Shown here: positions 18,501 through 28,380 of the stretch, piece after piece
Numbering within the stretch: the stretch's first letter is position 1
Layout: every line of letters begins with the position of its first letter
Source of the DNA: CBDCWT01 sp965223305
GTDB taxonomy: Bacteria > Planctomycetota > Planctomycetia > Pirellulales > Pirellulaceae
Reading direction: 5' to 3'
Length of the DNA stretch: 64,000 bases
NCBI GenBank assembly: GCA_965223305.1
Contig: CBDCWT010000040.1
Span: 1 to 64,000, forward strand
Translations under genes and position numbers: made by a program
Notes under the pieces: model-generated
Told to the model about the DNA's origin: nothing
Databases searched by the model: none
What the model saw: the letters and a program-made list of their open reading frames with translations, nothing else

Positions 18501-19915
18501 TCAGGATGTATCCGGCGCGAGATTCGAGGTTGGCACGAGGGAAGGCGCTTCCTCGGATCGAAAGTGCGCGGTGACTGCCGCGGATAAGAATTCAAACACG
18601 GAGCGTGATTGCTGGTTGCAGGTTTGAATGACGGTCCAGATCCGTTCGCACCAGGCTCGTCCCTCCTGGTTTCGTGTTCCTTGGGTCATTCGCTGATGAA
18701 TGGCCACAAATCGGATGGCCTGTTCGGCTGAGTTGTTCGTTGGTTCGACGCCGGGTTCGGTGATGAATCGGAAGTAGCTCTCGGTGTGCTGGAAGAACCG
18801 CTCTTCCAACGCCAACGCCTCTTAGGTGTGAGGTGATTCCATCGTGGCGTTCCAAACCAAGGTGTCACGGGCTGACTCCAGGGCGGCTTGGAAGGTGCGC
18901 CCGTTGGTATCTTCGTCACGGCGATGAATCACGCGAAACAGCTTTCGTAAATCGATCAACAAACGCTGCCCATGTGCCTGATTCCGCTTGTTCGGATGGT
19001 TGGCCAAGAACTTCACATCGCGAATGAAATGAGCCAGGCAGAACTGCAATAGCACGTTCTCATTCAGTCTCATGTACTTGCGGTAGGCACTGAAATAGTC
19101 ACAGCCCAACACACCGTCGAATTCCCGGCCCAGAACCTCGAGCAGCACCTCACTGCCACGCGAGGGTGAGATCTTGTAGACCGTGAAGAGATACGCGCGA
19201 AAACACCAGGTCCACATCCGCTGTCCGTTCTCTTTGTGGCCCGTTTCGTCTACGTTCAGACGATCTTCCTGGGGCAACATCGCCAGCAGAGCTTCGTACG
19301 GTTCCAGCAGGCTGTCAGCCACTTTTCCCACCAGTTTGCGGAGCATGCCACGGCTGATGGAGACACCGATCACGTCGCGAAAGTACTTGCGGATCGTCCC
19401 AAAGGACATGTGGCAGACGCTCTTGAGAAACCCCACCAGGGCCGTCAGCCTTGGTCCTACCAGCCCTGCTCTGCGGAATTCCTCGGGGAACTCAGGGTAG
19501 AAGACCTTGTCGCAATGAGCACACCGTTGTGGCCGGCTTTCGTGCTGCTCGATGGTCACCGATACCGGTGGCAGTTCCACTTGCTGCATCGTGCGTGCTG
19601 GCTCGTCGGTGTCCACGAGTTTGCCGTGGCAGCATGGGCATTCACCGTAATACCAGATCCAGGTTTGATCGATCTCGTCTTCGGTGAAAGGGGTTCGTTC
19701 GTGTCGCTCATGACCGGTTGGCCGCCGGCCTTTCGCTTCTTACCGCCACCCTTCTTCTTGCCCTTCTTGGGAGGATTGACAATATCACTGGAGGGAGGCT
19801 TGGAAGAGTTGCTCGAGTTCTTCCGCGACTGCGCCAACGCGGCCTCTAATGCCGCGACACGTGCCTCCAATTCTGCACAACGGGCACATCCAGTTTGTTG
19901 TTCGCCGTCCGCCAT
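18501..19915 (-). pseudogene. IS66-family transposase (TnpC), inactivated
   Basis: The pieces in order are the N-terminal coiled coil and Lys/Pro-rich linker (CAELEARVAALEAALAQSRK, NSSNSSKPPSSD), the zinc-binding part (YYGECPCCHGKL), the DDE core (LNVDETGHKENG, CDYFSAYRKY) and the distal Glu region (GVEPTNNSAEQAIR). Between the linker and zinc part a one-base shift occurs near 19700. A TAA at 18822-18824 then interrupts the frame after ESPHT. IS66 elements normally also carry tnpA and tnpB. Neither is present and no terminal repeats were found, so this is a dead remnant. Confidence 0.85.
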
Positions 19916-19923
19916 GACGGCAA

Positions 19924-20319
19924 TCAGAATAGTCCCAAACCACCAAATACACCAAGATCAATCGAATTCCCGTGAACGGTTACCTGAAACTTTGATGCCG
20001 GCTTGCATCTTGTCACCTGGATACACAGCTTGGAGTTCTGCAATTCGGTCGGGAACGCATCTCTCGCGCCCGTAGGCGATTGGCCCTCATAGGCACAGTT
20101 GCCCTCGCATCCATGCGCGGGTGGTATAACTTCGGCGCTCACTTTCCGCGCCGAGTAGTCATGACTGAAGTGACGGGTCCAACCACCAGTCTCCCACTTA
20201 CCCGGATCGTTTCTCGGGAATAGTCGCCTGATAGGACACTTGGTTTTCGGGACACTTCGCCACGCATTCTGCCAATTGCGGGCGTCAGTTTGAGCACTGC
20301 CTGGTCTGGGATCCCACAT
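19924..20319 (-). CDS. Hypothetical protein, low support
   Basis: 131 codons of fairly natural composition (PRNDPGKWETGGWTRHFSHD, VIPPAHGCEGNCAYEGQSP), immediately upstream of the IS66 remnant on the same strand. It has four or five cysteines and no recognised family. It might be a fragment of a larger secreted protein interrupted by the IS. Confidence 0.3.
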   Translation of the reverse strand: MWDPRPGSAQTDARNWQNAWRSVPKTKCPIRRLFPRNDPGKWETGGWTRHFSHDYSARKVSAEVIPPAHGCEGNCAYEGQSPTGARDAFPTELQNSKLCIQVTRCKPASKFQVTVHGNSIDLGVFGGLGLF

Positions 20320-20512
20320 TTGGTGCGTCTCTATCCCACAAGTACAGCAACTTGCAGCAAAGTTGTGGAACAGAAAAGCGCGACGTCTGTGGCAGCCATC
20401 GCTGTCCGTGCAGGTTCGTAGACGGTTCGGTATCGGGTTGGTTGGAACGTAGCGCCAGCAGACGAATAATTGTGCTGTCTTTTCATCTCGTCCTCATATT
20501 TGGAAATCTCTG

Positions 20513-21469
20513 ATGAAAACTAACCTAAACGATCTAAAGAGCGCAGTACTCGCCGGGCGTGTTCCCGTTGAGAGCATCGCGACAAATCCCGATTTGGCCC
20601 CATTCGAACGAACCAAGCTGCTTCGCTCACTCCGCCGAGAGGCAGAAGAGTTGTTGAAGCTCAGATTCGACGAAGCTGGACTGCGATCGATCGTCAACGC
20701 CTCCGACTCGCTGGCTCGGAAAATCGAGCTCGGCCCCGATCACCCTCATCTCATGGACCTGTCCTCAAAGTGGGTGGCAGTGTCGACATCAAAGTGCCGC
20801 CGGACCCACGAGTCCGATCGGCCTCAAGGATTCGCAATGCGAGCGTTCCCAGTAATGGTGTGGGAGTTTTTGGAGTTCACTACGGCATTCGGATATAATC
20901 GGCGCGAGCTCTGGGTGGCTGGGGGTTTTGGAAAGTGGGAACCGCCACTGGACTGGGATCTTCAAGTGACTCATCCCACCTGGCCAGTAACCGGGATCAG
21001 CTGGTTTGAGGCCACGGCGTTCGCCACGTGGAGTGGTGCTCGGCTTCCTTCAGAGCGGGAGTGGCAGATCGCCGCGCGGGGCGAAGATGGGCGGACATTC
21101 CCCTGGGGCAACCGTCCTCCGGCTACCTCACAGTTAAACTGTTACGAAAGTGGAATTCACCACCTGACACCGGTGGACGCGTACCAAAGTGGGGCAACGC
21201 CAAGTGGTATCTTTGACTTGTCGGGTAACTGCGGCGAATGGTGCGCTGAACGAGTTACAACACCGCCCCAAACCAACAGTCAGAACTTAGCTGAATGGAA
21301 TTCGCGTACTGGGGAGCATCGATCTGCGTTGGGACTTGTGGACGATTGGAAAATCATCCGCGGGGGATCTTTCAACAAACCGGCTGCGGCATGTCGCACT
21401 GGTAAACGCTTCAAGAGTCTACCGTACTACCGGTACGGTGACGTTGGTTTTAGGCTCGTTCGCGATTGA
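20513..21469 (+). CDS. FGE/SUMF1-like (formylglycine-generating-enzyme-type) domain protein
   Basis: 318 residues. The N-terminal 90 are helical and not recognised. The C-terminal two-thirds are an FGE-sulfatase/SUMF1 domain: VTGISWFEATAFATWSGARL, PSEREWQIAARGEDGRTFPW, GIFDLSGNCGEWC, and IIRGGSFNKPAAACRTGKR. Canonical FGE has a Cys pair in the last motif (GGSFLC...C). Here only the second Cys position is kept, so copper-dependent oxidation of sulfatases is unlikely. The fold (C-type-lectin-like) is often reused for ligand binding or in EgtB/PvdO-type enzymes. No sulfatase gene is in the window. Its stop codon lies 15 bases before the chosen start of a SorC-like regulator. Confidence 0.75.
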   Translation: MKTNLNDLKSAVLAGRVPVESIATNPDLAPFERTKLLRSLRREAEELLKLRFDEAGLRSIVNASDSLARKIELGPDHPHLMDLSSKWVAVSTSKCRRTHESDRPQGFAMRAFPVMVWEFLEFTTAFGYNRRELWVAGGFGKWEPPLDWDLQVTHPTWPVTGISWFEATAFATWSGARLPSEREWQIAARGEDGRTFPWGNRPPATSQLNCYESGIHHLTPVDAYQSGATPSGIFDLSGNCGEWCAERVTTPPQTNSQNLAEWNSRTGEHRSALGLVDDWKIIRGGSFNKPAAACRTGKRFKSLPYYRYGDVGFRLVRD

Positions 21470-21483
21470 AGTTGGAGGAGGTC

Positions 21484-22725
21484 GTGGCGCGAAGAATTGA
21501 TAGACCATCCAACCGACAGGGCTCCGACGTTGACTTCCAATCCGCAATCGTGCGCCGCTGGTGTGATGGCCAGACGCAGGGCGAGATTGTGACGGAATTA
21601 GGGAAACTTGGAGTTACCGTCGATCCCGAGACGGTGCGCGAAGTAACCCGAAAGGCGCGACGAAATGGTTGGCTGCGGTTCATGCCGCCGGCAGACGAGC
21701 GAGCGAAACTTCAAATCGAGAAACTCCACGAAAAACACCGCCTCGTGGTAAGAGTGGTTCCCACACTCGAAGCCTCGGATATCGCAGCTGAGGGGGCAAG
21801 GTTGCTCTGTGATATCTTACAAGAATTGAGAAGTCATGGGCGGGACGAAGTTCATATTGGCTGGCTCGGGGGCAGGACACCCATGCTGCTGGCTGTCTCG
21901 TTGGCTAAGATTTTTGCGGATATCTCCGCTTGGCAAATGAGTCCGCGTAACTTCCCGAGTAAAATCACTTTCCACTCTCTCATTGGGAATATGCTCTCGG
22001 ACGACCCCAATATTGACCCGAACGCTTACTTCACCCACTTCACTAGTGCTGCACACCAGATAGACGACCATTTCAGGTTGAAGTTCAGAAGCCTACCGGC
22101 ACCGGGTGTTGTCCTGCTCGCCCAATATGACATCCTGAATCAATTCGCTCTGATCCGAAGCGCGCTCGACAAACCCTCAAAACTTGAACAGCTTGACGTC
22201 ATTGTGACTTCGTGTGGTCATTGGAGTAACGATAGCAAGAACCACTTCTCCGCTGGCGACCATATGTCGGCTGCGTGCGGCGACGTCAAAGAGCTAGCTG
22301 GCGCGTGGGAAAGTACTAAGGAACTAATCGACGGCAGTGGGGTCATCGGCGATTTCGCATGGTGCCCAATGTCCACCGCTGGCCCGATTGATGTCGCCAA
22401 GGCACCTATCCAGCTGGTGAAAGTCCTCGACGTTGAAGACCTGTGTCGATTCGTGGTGCGGGGCCGTGAGCAGCCTAGCGGCCGGCGCGGTGTCGTTCTG
22501 CTGCTTGCCGGCCCGTGTGGTGGATGTGATCGCTCGAAAGGTGACCTACTACACAGTGTGCTCGACAGCCCGGGGCTGGGCGCGACATTCGAAAGCCCGC
22601 CTGTGACCCACTTAGTTCTCGACCGCAGGACGGCCGATCAGTACCTGCGGACCCGAGACGGGCGAGCCAGTGCACCAGGGCAGCATATTCAAGTCGATGA
22701 CACTCCCGAGCGACCCCGCCGCTGA
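21484..22725 (+). CDS. SorC/DeoR-type sugar-binding transcriptional regulator
   Basis: 413 residues from GTG 21484, selected because TTGGAGGAGG lies 5 bases upstream. TTG 21466 is the longer alternative and would overlap the FGE-like stop. The N-terminal HTH (IVRRWCDGQTQGEIVTELGK, then VDPETVREVTRKARRNGWL) is followed by a sugar-binding domain of SorC type (GARLLCDILQELRSHGRDEV, HIGWLGGRTPMLLAVSLAKI, VIVTSCGHWSNDSKN). It is longer than typical SorC proteins (about 320) because of a C-terminal extension with CGGCD. Likely effector: a phosphorylated sugar or related small molecule. Coupling to the FGE-like gene suggests it controls or senses for that protein. Confidence 0.65.
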   Translation: MARRIDRPSNRQGSDVDFQSAIVRRWCDGQTQGEIVTELGKLGVTVDPETVREVTRKARRNGWLRFMPPADERAKLQIEKLHEKHRLVVRVVPTLEASDIAAEGARLLCDILQELRSHGRDEVHIGWLGGRTPMLLAVSLAKIFADISAWQMSPRNFPSKITFHSLIGNMLSDDPNIDPNAYFTHFTSAAHQIDDHFRLKFRSLPAPGVVLLAQYDILNQFALIRSALDKPSKLEQLDVIVTSCGHWSNDSKNHFSAGDHMSAACGDVKELAGAWESTKELIDGSGVIGDFAWCPMSTAGPIDVAKAPIQLVKVLDVEDLCRFVVRGREQPSGRRGVVLLLAGPCGGCDRSKGDLLHSVLDSPGLGATFESPPVTHLVLDRRTADQYLRTRDGRASAPGQHIQVDDTPERPRR

Positions 22726-22952
22726 GCTCTGGGCCGAACGCATCGCTTTTTCCACGCGGGTTGGGAGGCGGAAAAGCCGACATCAGCTGCTTGCCTCGTC
22801 CGGAGCGTCAAACCACGATCTGCAGATTAGATCGCCGAATTCCCGCCTTCAGTTTTGTAATGCTCCAGTCGCCCCGACTTTTCCGTAAATCACGTCGGCT
22901 GAAGAGTTTTTGAAACTCCCTTCCTTTCGGAAGTGTGGCCTGTTTGGGCTCG
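22726..22952. other. No gene recognised
   Basis: Short spacer between the regulator and a palindrome. Nothing supportable. Confidence 0.4.
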
Positions 22953-22978
22953 ATTTCGTGGTAGTCGTACCACGAAAT
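22953..22978. promoter_or_regulatory. Perfect 11-bp palindrome upstream of an integrase-like fragment
   Basis: ATTTCGTGGTA-GTCG-TACCACGAAAT, 31 bases before the ATG at 23010. It could be a terminator hairpin, an operator, or a recombinase site. Its position ahead of an integrase-like start favours an operator or attachment-site role, but this is inference. Confidence 0.4.
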
Positions 22979-23009
22979 TCCCACCGCAGACTCCGAAAGG
23001 AACTTCTTC

Positions 23010-23240
23010 ATGGGCCGGCAGCGAGCAAAACGCCCCTCGTATCTCCTCCACAAGGCCAACGGAAGCGTCCTGGCGTACTCAAGTGGCCCTGAAGAGAGAA
23101 GAGAAACGCGTCGTGCATCTCTGGGACGTAAAAAGCAACAGGTTCGGGAGTTGCTCTCGGTCGAGAATCCAGGACAGACCAATTACATCCATTCGACGGC
23201 GTTTTCTCCTGACTCGCGGTTCTTAGGAACCGGCGATTAA
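23010..23240 (+). pseudogene. Chimeric remnant: integrase-like start joined to WD40 fragment
   Basis: After GAAAGGAAC the ATG at 23010 begins GRQRAKRPSYLLHKANGS, which resembles the N-terminus of planctomycete phage-type integrases. By 23090 the translation in a neighbouring frame becomes WD40-like (EEKRVVHLWDVKSNR), then in this frame GQTNYIHSTAFSPDSRFLGT, and stops. So pieces of two unrelated genes are joined next to the ISAzo13 remnant. Confidence 0.4.
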
Positions 23241-23255
23241 CAACTTCCCGAAAGT

Positions 23256-24438
23256 TCAGATGGTGTTAGGTACGACCGTGTAGTTCCATTGAGGCAGGAA
23301 GTCGCTGAATATGACTGGCATGGTGTCGAGAAAGAGTTGTGATGCTCTGCGTTTTGTGGCGTAGAACTTGCGCATCACATGAGCCGTTACAGACAAACCA
23401 GTCGATGTGCGCGTGTCGCGGACTAATCGCGTCACCAGATCCACACTCCGGAAAATGACCCCTTGCAATGCTCGCGTGACGTGCGGAGAGAGACGATGAT
23501 CTGCTGGATTGTAACGCGAGCAGTAAGGAGGATAGTGAGCCACAGTTATCCCCAGGCCAAGTCGGTCAGACAGTTTTTGTAAGTCTTCCTTGAAGATCCA
23601 GTGCCTGGCATCGTTGCTGCCTCCAGCATCGCACAACAACAGCATGTACGCCGCGCCCGGATATTGGTATCGAAGCGAACGCTGCCACCACCATCCCAAA
23701 CTGTCGCACGCAAACTCGCTGGTATCATGACTCAAACCTAAATTGATATGGCCCACATTTCGAGCCAGATCGTAGAGGCCCTGCGGGATCAACACGCCCT
23801 CAGTCAAGCTCACAAAGTCGTGATCGTAGACTTCGATGTCGTCAGTCGTGAATAGCCGGCCGTCCCGATAGAGATTCCTCAGATGTTCTTTTTTCTTCGT
23901 GTCCATGCTGATCACCGGCACGCCAGCGGCGAGGTACTCCTCTTTCAGTCCAGCCAGGTAGTCAAACTGCTCGTTGCGAAACTCGACTTCACCACCATGC
24001 ACCTGTTTTCTCGCGCTTTGCGGTGACCCAAGCCGTAATCTTCTGGCAGACGCGCGACCACCGATGGACCGACCGGGTGGCCTTGATCCGTCATGCGACG
24101 TGCGATCTCGTTGCGAGACAGGTTGGTCCATTTGGTCCATAGAACTCCCTCTTGCATTGGGTCTCCTGCAAGATGATCACTGACAAGACCACGAAGGCAT
24201 CCGCCACTCCGGGGTCGCTATCAAGACAGCACTTCCGTCCCCCCTTTTTTGCGGACGCGGTTGCCGGCCGGATCGTCGGGCAGCAGGCCCAAATCTCGCT
24301 GCCCCTGTCGAATGGTCTTCGGATCGCAACCGAGGAGGGTGGCGATGTAGTCGGTTCCACCGCAACCAAGCTTGTCCGCTTCAATTGCGGCAGAGCGACG
24401 TCGATCTTTTCAGACAGTGAATCGTAGAACGCCTTCAT
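23256..24438 (-). pseudogene. ISAzo13-family transposase, frameshifted
   Basis: The C-terminal 295 codons are a clear ISAzo13 DDE transposase: PVISMDTKKKEHLRNLYRDG, RNVGHINLGLSHDTSEFACD, LLLCDAGGSNDARHWIFKED, HYPPYCSRYNPADHRLSPHV. The catalytic Glu expected in NPIEHR is Asp here. Upstream parts lie in other frames (MKAFYDSLSEK at 24438; KKGGRK and CLDSDPGVADAFVVLSV; NLSRNEIARRMTDQGHPVG), so at least two frameshifts interrupt the gene. It is inactive, and terminal repeats were not identified. Confidence 0.85.
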
Positions 24439-24843
24439 CCGCGATTGCGAGCACAGTTGTTGACCGCGGTGCAGCTAGAATTGCTGTTGCCAGGCAAGGC
24501 AAGGACGGCAGCGAGTGACAATTCTGACCGACCCGCGCCGCTAACCTGCTTCGGAGTGAAGCAGCGGATTGGCGTGAGGGGCGAACAGTTTTTCGCCGCA
24601 TGAACCTCCTTGGTCCGAGCACATTCGTGCGAGTTAGGAAAATGCCCTTCGCGCAACGGGTGACTGGAATCGATCCGTGCGGGCAAGAGAACGGCATGTG
24701 AGTCATAGTGACTACAGTCCTTTTGTCAGCCGCACGTTCTCCGAGTCCGAACCCGGTGAATTCGTCCGTGACGCGTCTGAGTAGAAGACTGGTTTCGAAT
24801 GGTGGGGCATGTCGCAGAACGCCTTTCATGCCGGAAACCGCGG
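24439..24843. other. Gene-poor spacer with a dispersed short repeat
   Basis: Positions 24623-24680 (ACATTCGTGCGAGTTAGGAA then AATGCCCTTC) resemble 15036-15095. No gene is supported. Confidence 0.35.
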
Positions 24844-27609
24844 CTAATTAGGAAGTTCAGGCCAGTCAGGATCGCGCTCCATTTGAGCAAGATACCCAAG
24901 AGCCCAGCCGTATACCCAATGCTTGTAGTACTTGGAATCGATGACCGCTTGGAAGTGATGTTTCGCCTTGTCTCGGTCGGTCCGAAGCGACTTCATGGCG
25001 ATAAAGTAGTTGGCGGGAATTTCGTCACCAAAACTAGCCGCGCTTTCAAGATACTCTTTCGCACTTGTTTTACCGAGCATGTAATCGTAGCGTGGAACAA
25101 GCCATGGACGATCGCTGGCGGTGCGCCATTGGCTGCCAACGGCTTTAAGCGACTCATGATCGCCGAGAAGCCAAGGAACGAGGATAGACCATTCACCATC
25201 TATCTCTTTCCATGTGGCGGCAGCCTCCTCCCGATGATCCGGTTGCAACGCCAGCAATTGAACTTCCATCGCGAGACTCCAGCGCCCTCGCGTTGGGCTC
25301 TCACGGAATGCTTCGATTGCTGCCTGTGGTCCGTCGTGACGCAGTCGGAAAGCCGCATACCAAGGTCTCAGTTGGTCTCCTTGATCGAGCGTTCTCATTC
25401 GATTCCAGGCCTCTTGCGCAGACTGGGGGTCGTCTTCTAAAAGGTCGTAGAAATGTGCTACGCCCCACGCTGTAATGGCCATACCGATATCGGCGGCCAT
25501 GAACTCGCCAGCAACCCTTGAGGCGACGCGTCGGGCATCGGTCGAAGTCTCGCTTTCCGCAGGAGCCAAGGCGATGATCGCCATCATGACAAACAGACGT
25601 ACGTTGTTTAGAAACTCATGGTCGGCTGGCAGCTCGACACTGCCCTCACCGAGCTCCTGGCGAGCCAGGTCGAGTAATTGTGGATTTCGCGTCTTCAGTG
25701 CCATTTCCTGAAGTACTAGGGCGTGAACCAACCGCGCGATCGCGGAGTCGTGGATCGCCAGACTAGTCTGCGCCTGCGTGACTGCTAGCTCTGGTGTAAA
25801 CACGAACGAATTCATGGCGGAAAACAGGAAGTCTTCTGCCGTCGTTGGTCGCATCTGAGAGATTGCGGTGCTGACTGAAGTAAATCTCGGGTCGCCGATT
25901 CCCAAGTAGGCGGTTGCCAGCATCGCACGTACAGCCAGGCTGCCATCCCCGCTGTCGGCCGCCTTCTCCAAGTGGCGGGCTGCAAGTCTAGAGTCTCCTC
26001 TTGTCCAATACAGGAGTCCGTTTAGGAAGTCTGACTGACTCCCGCTACCGCCCGCTGCCTCTACATTCTTGATAGACTTCTGGGTTCGCTCAATGTTGCC
26101 GCTCATGGCGGCTGCGATCCCCTGATGGAACATGACCTGAGTGAGTTGTTCATTCTTGGATTGGAGCGTGTTGTTCGCTTCCTCCAACTCGTCCCTGGAT
26201 GCCTGCAGTTCCGTATTCGTCTTCGCCAACGTAGCATTGATCTTCGTCAGGGCTTGATTCGTCTTCTCGACCTGTGCGCGAGAATCAGCAAGCTCGACAT
26301 TGACGCCCTTGAGCGACTCACGCGCCTGCTCGGACCGCACATAACCGACGCCTGTCCCGACGATTCCAGCGATCAGCGACAACACGAGGGCTGCCGTCGC
26401 CGTCGCGGGACCTTTGTTGCGACGCACAAACTTCCACGCGCGATAACCAGCGGACGGTGGACATGCCTCCACCGCTTCATCCTTCAGATACCGTTCGACG
26501 TCCGCAGCGAATCCGTTGGCCGTTTCGTACCGCCGTGACCGGTCCTTTTCGAGAGCCTTCATCACGATCCAGTCCAGCTCGCCGCGCACAAAGGCACTCA
26601 GCTTCCGCGGATCGGTCCGGCGGTTGGAGGCCACCGTGGGCAGTGTTTCCATCGAGCTGAGGCGGATGCTCGGCCGCGGCGGTTCTTCCTCTCGGATGAT
26701 GCGGAGCATCTCGTCGAAGGCCGCTGATTGCAATCGGCGGCGTTCGAACGGTGTCACTCCCGTCAGCAGTTCGTACAACAACACCCCCAGTGAGTACACG
26801 TCGCTGCGGGTATCGATATCTAGCTGGTTGATTTCGGCCTGCTCCGGGCTCATGTACTCCAGCGTGCCTACAATCTGACCAAACTGTGTAAACATCGTCT
26901 TTTCGGTTAGTTTCTGGCTGGTTGCCTTCGCCACACCGAAATCGATGACTTTGGGGGTCGGCATTCCGTCATACTGGGCGACGAGCACGTTGCTCGGCTT
27001 GAGGTCGCGGTGGATGACGCCCTTTTGATGGGCGTGCTGGACGGCGTGGCAGACCGGAATGAACAGGTTGAGCCGCTGACGCGGACTCATCTGTTTGTCG
27101 TCGCAATACCTCGTAATCGGTACTCCCCGCACCAGCTCCATCACGAAGTAGGGGCGCCCCGATTTGGTGGTACTAGCGTCCAGAACTTTGGCGATGTTGG
27201 GATGGTCCATCAAGGCCAGCGCCTGCCGCTCCGCTGCAAACCGGGCGATCACTTGCCGCGAGTCCATCCCCGGCTTGATCACTTTCAGGGCCACTCGCCG
27301 TTCGACGGGCTCCGTTTGCTCGGCCAGATAGACGACGCCCATACCGCCTCGTCCCAGCTCCTGCAGTAACTTGTAGGGGCCAATTGAGATTTCCGGCTGC
27401 TCGGGCACGATCGACTCCATCGTCTCCGTAACACCCGCAACACGAATGCTCCCCATCTCAACGTGAGCCTCCAACAGCAGCTCGACCTCGCCACGAAGCT
27501 CGGCGTCGCCGCCACATGCCTCATCCAGAAAGGAAGGCCATCGGTCCTGCGGCTGTGACTGAATGGCTTGAATGAAGATCGATTTGGCCGTGGAATAGTT
27601 GCCGGGCAT
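24844..27609 (-). CDS. Transmembrane Ser/Thr protein kinase with C-terminal helical-repeat domain
   Basis: 921 residues from ATG 27609 (GAAAGG upstream). A conserved leader (PSFLDEACGGDAELRGEVEL) precedes a complete eukaryotic-type kinase domain at about 77-380: GRGGMGVVY, ALKVIKPG, HRDLKPSNVL, DFGVAKAT, and GTLEYMSPEQA. A membrane segment lies near 410-432, then a coiled coil (NQALTKINATLAKTNTELQA), and about 450 residues of TPR-like helices outside the kinase (LATAYLGIGDP, VHALVLQEMALKTRN). It is a paralogue of the kinase at 31650-34331. It lies 170 bases downstream of an ECF sigma factor gene, a pairing known in planctomycetes, and probably acts in the same signalling pathway. Confidence 0.9.
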   Translation of the reverse strand: MPGNYSTAKSIFIQAIQSQPQDRWPSFLDEACGGDAELRGEVELLLEAHVEMGSIRVAGVTETMESIVPEQPEISIGPYKLLQELGRGGMGVVYLAEQTEPVERRVALKVIKPGMDSRQVIARFAAERQALALMDHPNIAKVLDASTTKSGRPYFVMELVRGVPITRYCDDKQMSPRQRLNLFIPVCHAVQHAHQKGVIHRDLKPSNVLVAQYDGMPTPKVIDFGVAKATSQKLTEKTMFTQFGQIVGTLEYMSPEQAEINQLDIDTRSDVYSLGVLLYELLTGVTPFERRRLQSAAFDEMLRIIREEEPPRPSIRLSSMETLPTVASNRRTDPRKLSAFVRGELDWIVMKALEKDRSRRYETANGFAADVERYLKDEAVEACPPSAGYRAWKFVRRNKGPATATAALVLSLIAGIVGTGVGYVRSEQARESLKGVNVELADSRAQVEKTNQALTKINATLAKTNTELQASRDELEEANNTLQSKNEQLTQVMFHQGIAAAMSGNIERTQKSIKNVEAAGGSGSQSDFLNGLLYWTRGDSRLAARHLEKAADSGDGSLAVRAMLATAYLGIGDPRFTSVSTAISQMRPTTAEDFLFSAMNSFVFTPELAVTQAQTSLAIHDSAIARLVHALVLQEMALKTRNPQLLDLARQELGEGSVELPADHEFLNNVRLFVMMAIIALAPAESETSTDARRVASRVAGEFMAADIGMAITAWGVAHFYDLLEDDPQSAQEAWNRMRTLDQGDQLRPWYAAFRLRHDGPQAAIEAFRESPTRGRWSLAMEVQLLALQPDHREEAAATWKEIDGEWSILVPWLLGDHESLKAVGSQWRTASDRPWLVPRYDYMLGKTSAKEYLESAASFGDEIPANYFIAMKSLRTDRDKAKHHFQAVIDSKYYKHWVYGWALGYLAQMERDPDWPELPN

Positions 27610-27778
27610 TCACCAACCTTTCGTTTGCGGGGTTCCGCTCAATCAGCGCGACCGATTTTGGGCAACTGTGCTAGCTAGGAGAACGGTTGAAGCGACTTGA
27701 CGCGGTCTTGCCTAAGACGCTGTGTAGGATGACTGGATAACCCGAGTTAGCCAGATGGGTTTGTGACATGATCTACCA

Positions 27779-28335
27779 TCACTCCGTGAGATGACATCGC
27801 AGGAATGCTCGAGCAAATGCCCAATGCCGATAGGCTGTCGCCGGGGATATCTTGAGAGCCCGACGTGCATCGTCTAAGGAAAGCCCCGCGAAATAGCGAA
27901 GCCTGACGAGCTGGCCGGGCGACCGAGTCCTGTTCGTACAGCTGTTCAAGCGCCTCATCGAGCGCCAAAACCTGCCCATCTGACATGGCAGCGATCTCAT
28001 CGAGGTTCTCCAAGTCCACTCGCCGCCATCCGCCACCATGCTTCTGCCGTCCTTTCTTACGAGCGTTCTCGATCAGGATTCGCCGCATGGCTTCGGCGGC
28101 AGCGGAAAAAAAGTGGCCGCGCGACTCCCATTCTTGCAGCGTCTCGACATCGGCTAGGCGAAGAAACGCCTCATGCACCAGGGCTGTCGGTTTGCAGAGT
28201 CTGCCCAGGCTTTTCATCTCGCAGTCTTGCCGCTGCCAGTCGACGCAGCTCATCATAGACCAGTGGCAGTAATGCTTCACTGGCATGGGAATCACCCTGC
28301 TTCAGCGAGGAGAGAATGCGTGTGACTTCATTCAT
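27779..28335 (-). pseudogene. ECF sigma factor with two frameshifts
   Basis: From ATG 28335 (MNEVTRILSSLKQGDSHASE, LPLVYDELRRLAAARL) the frame matches planctomycete ECF sigma region 2. At about 28190 one surplus A (GCAAACCG) shifts it, and the next frame gives LVHEAFLRLADV, GHFFSAAAEAMRRILIENAR. Near 27930 it shifts again to LVRLRYFAGLSLDDARRALK and SPATAYRHWAFARAFL, which is region 4 and ends at 27779. Each break is a single base, so either the gene is recently dead or the sequence has errors. Known role: recruits RNA polymerase to a small regulon. Linked kinases are thought to control it. Confidence 0.75.
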
Positions 28336-28380
28336 GCTGTAGCCGCTGCCTGCTGTCGGGACTGATGGGGGCGTCGGTCA

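Noticed and set aside
19236..20075. Long plus-strand frame (279 codons)
   Set aside because: It is the antisense of the IS66 transposase, whose motifs are unmistakable on the minus strand.
20513..21469. True sulfatase-activating enzyme
   Set aside because: One of the two catalytic Cys positions is Lys and no sulfatase is nearby.
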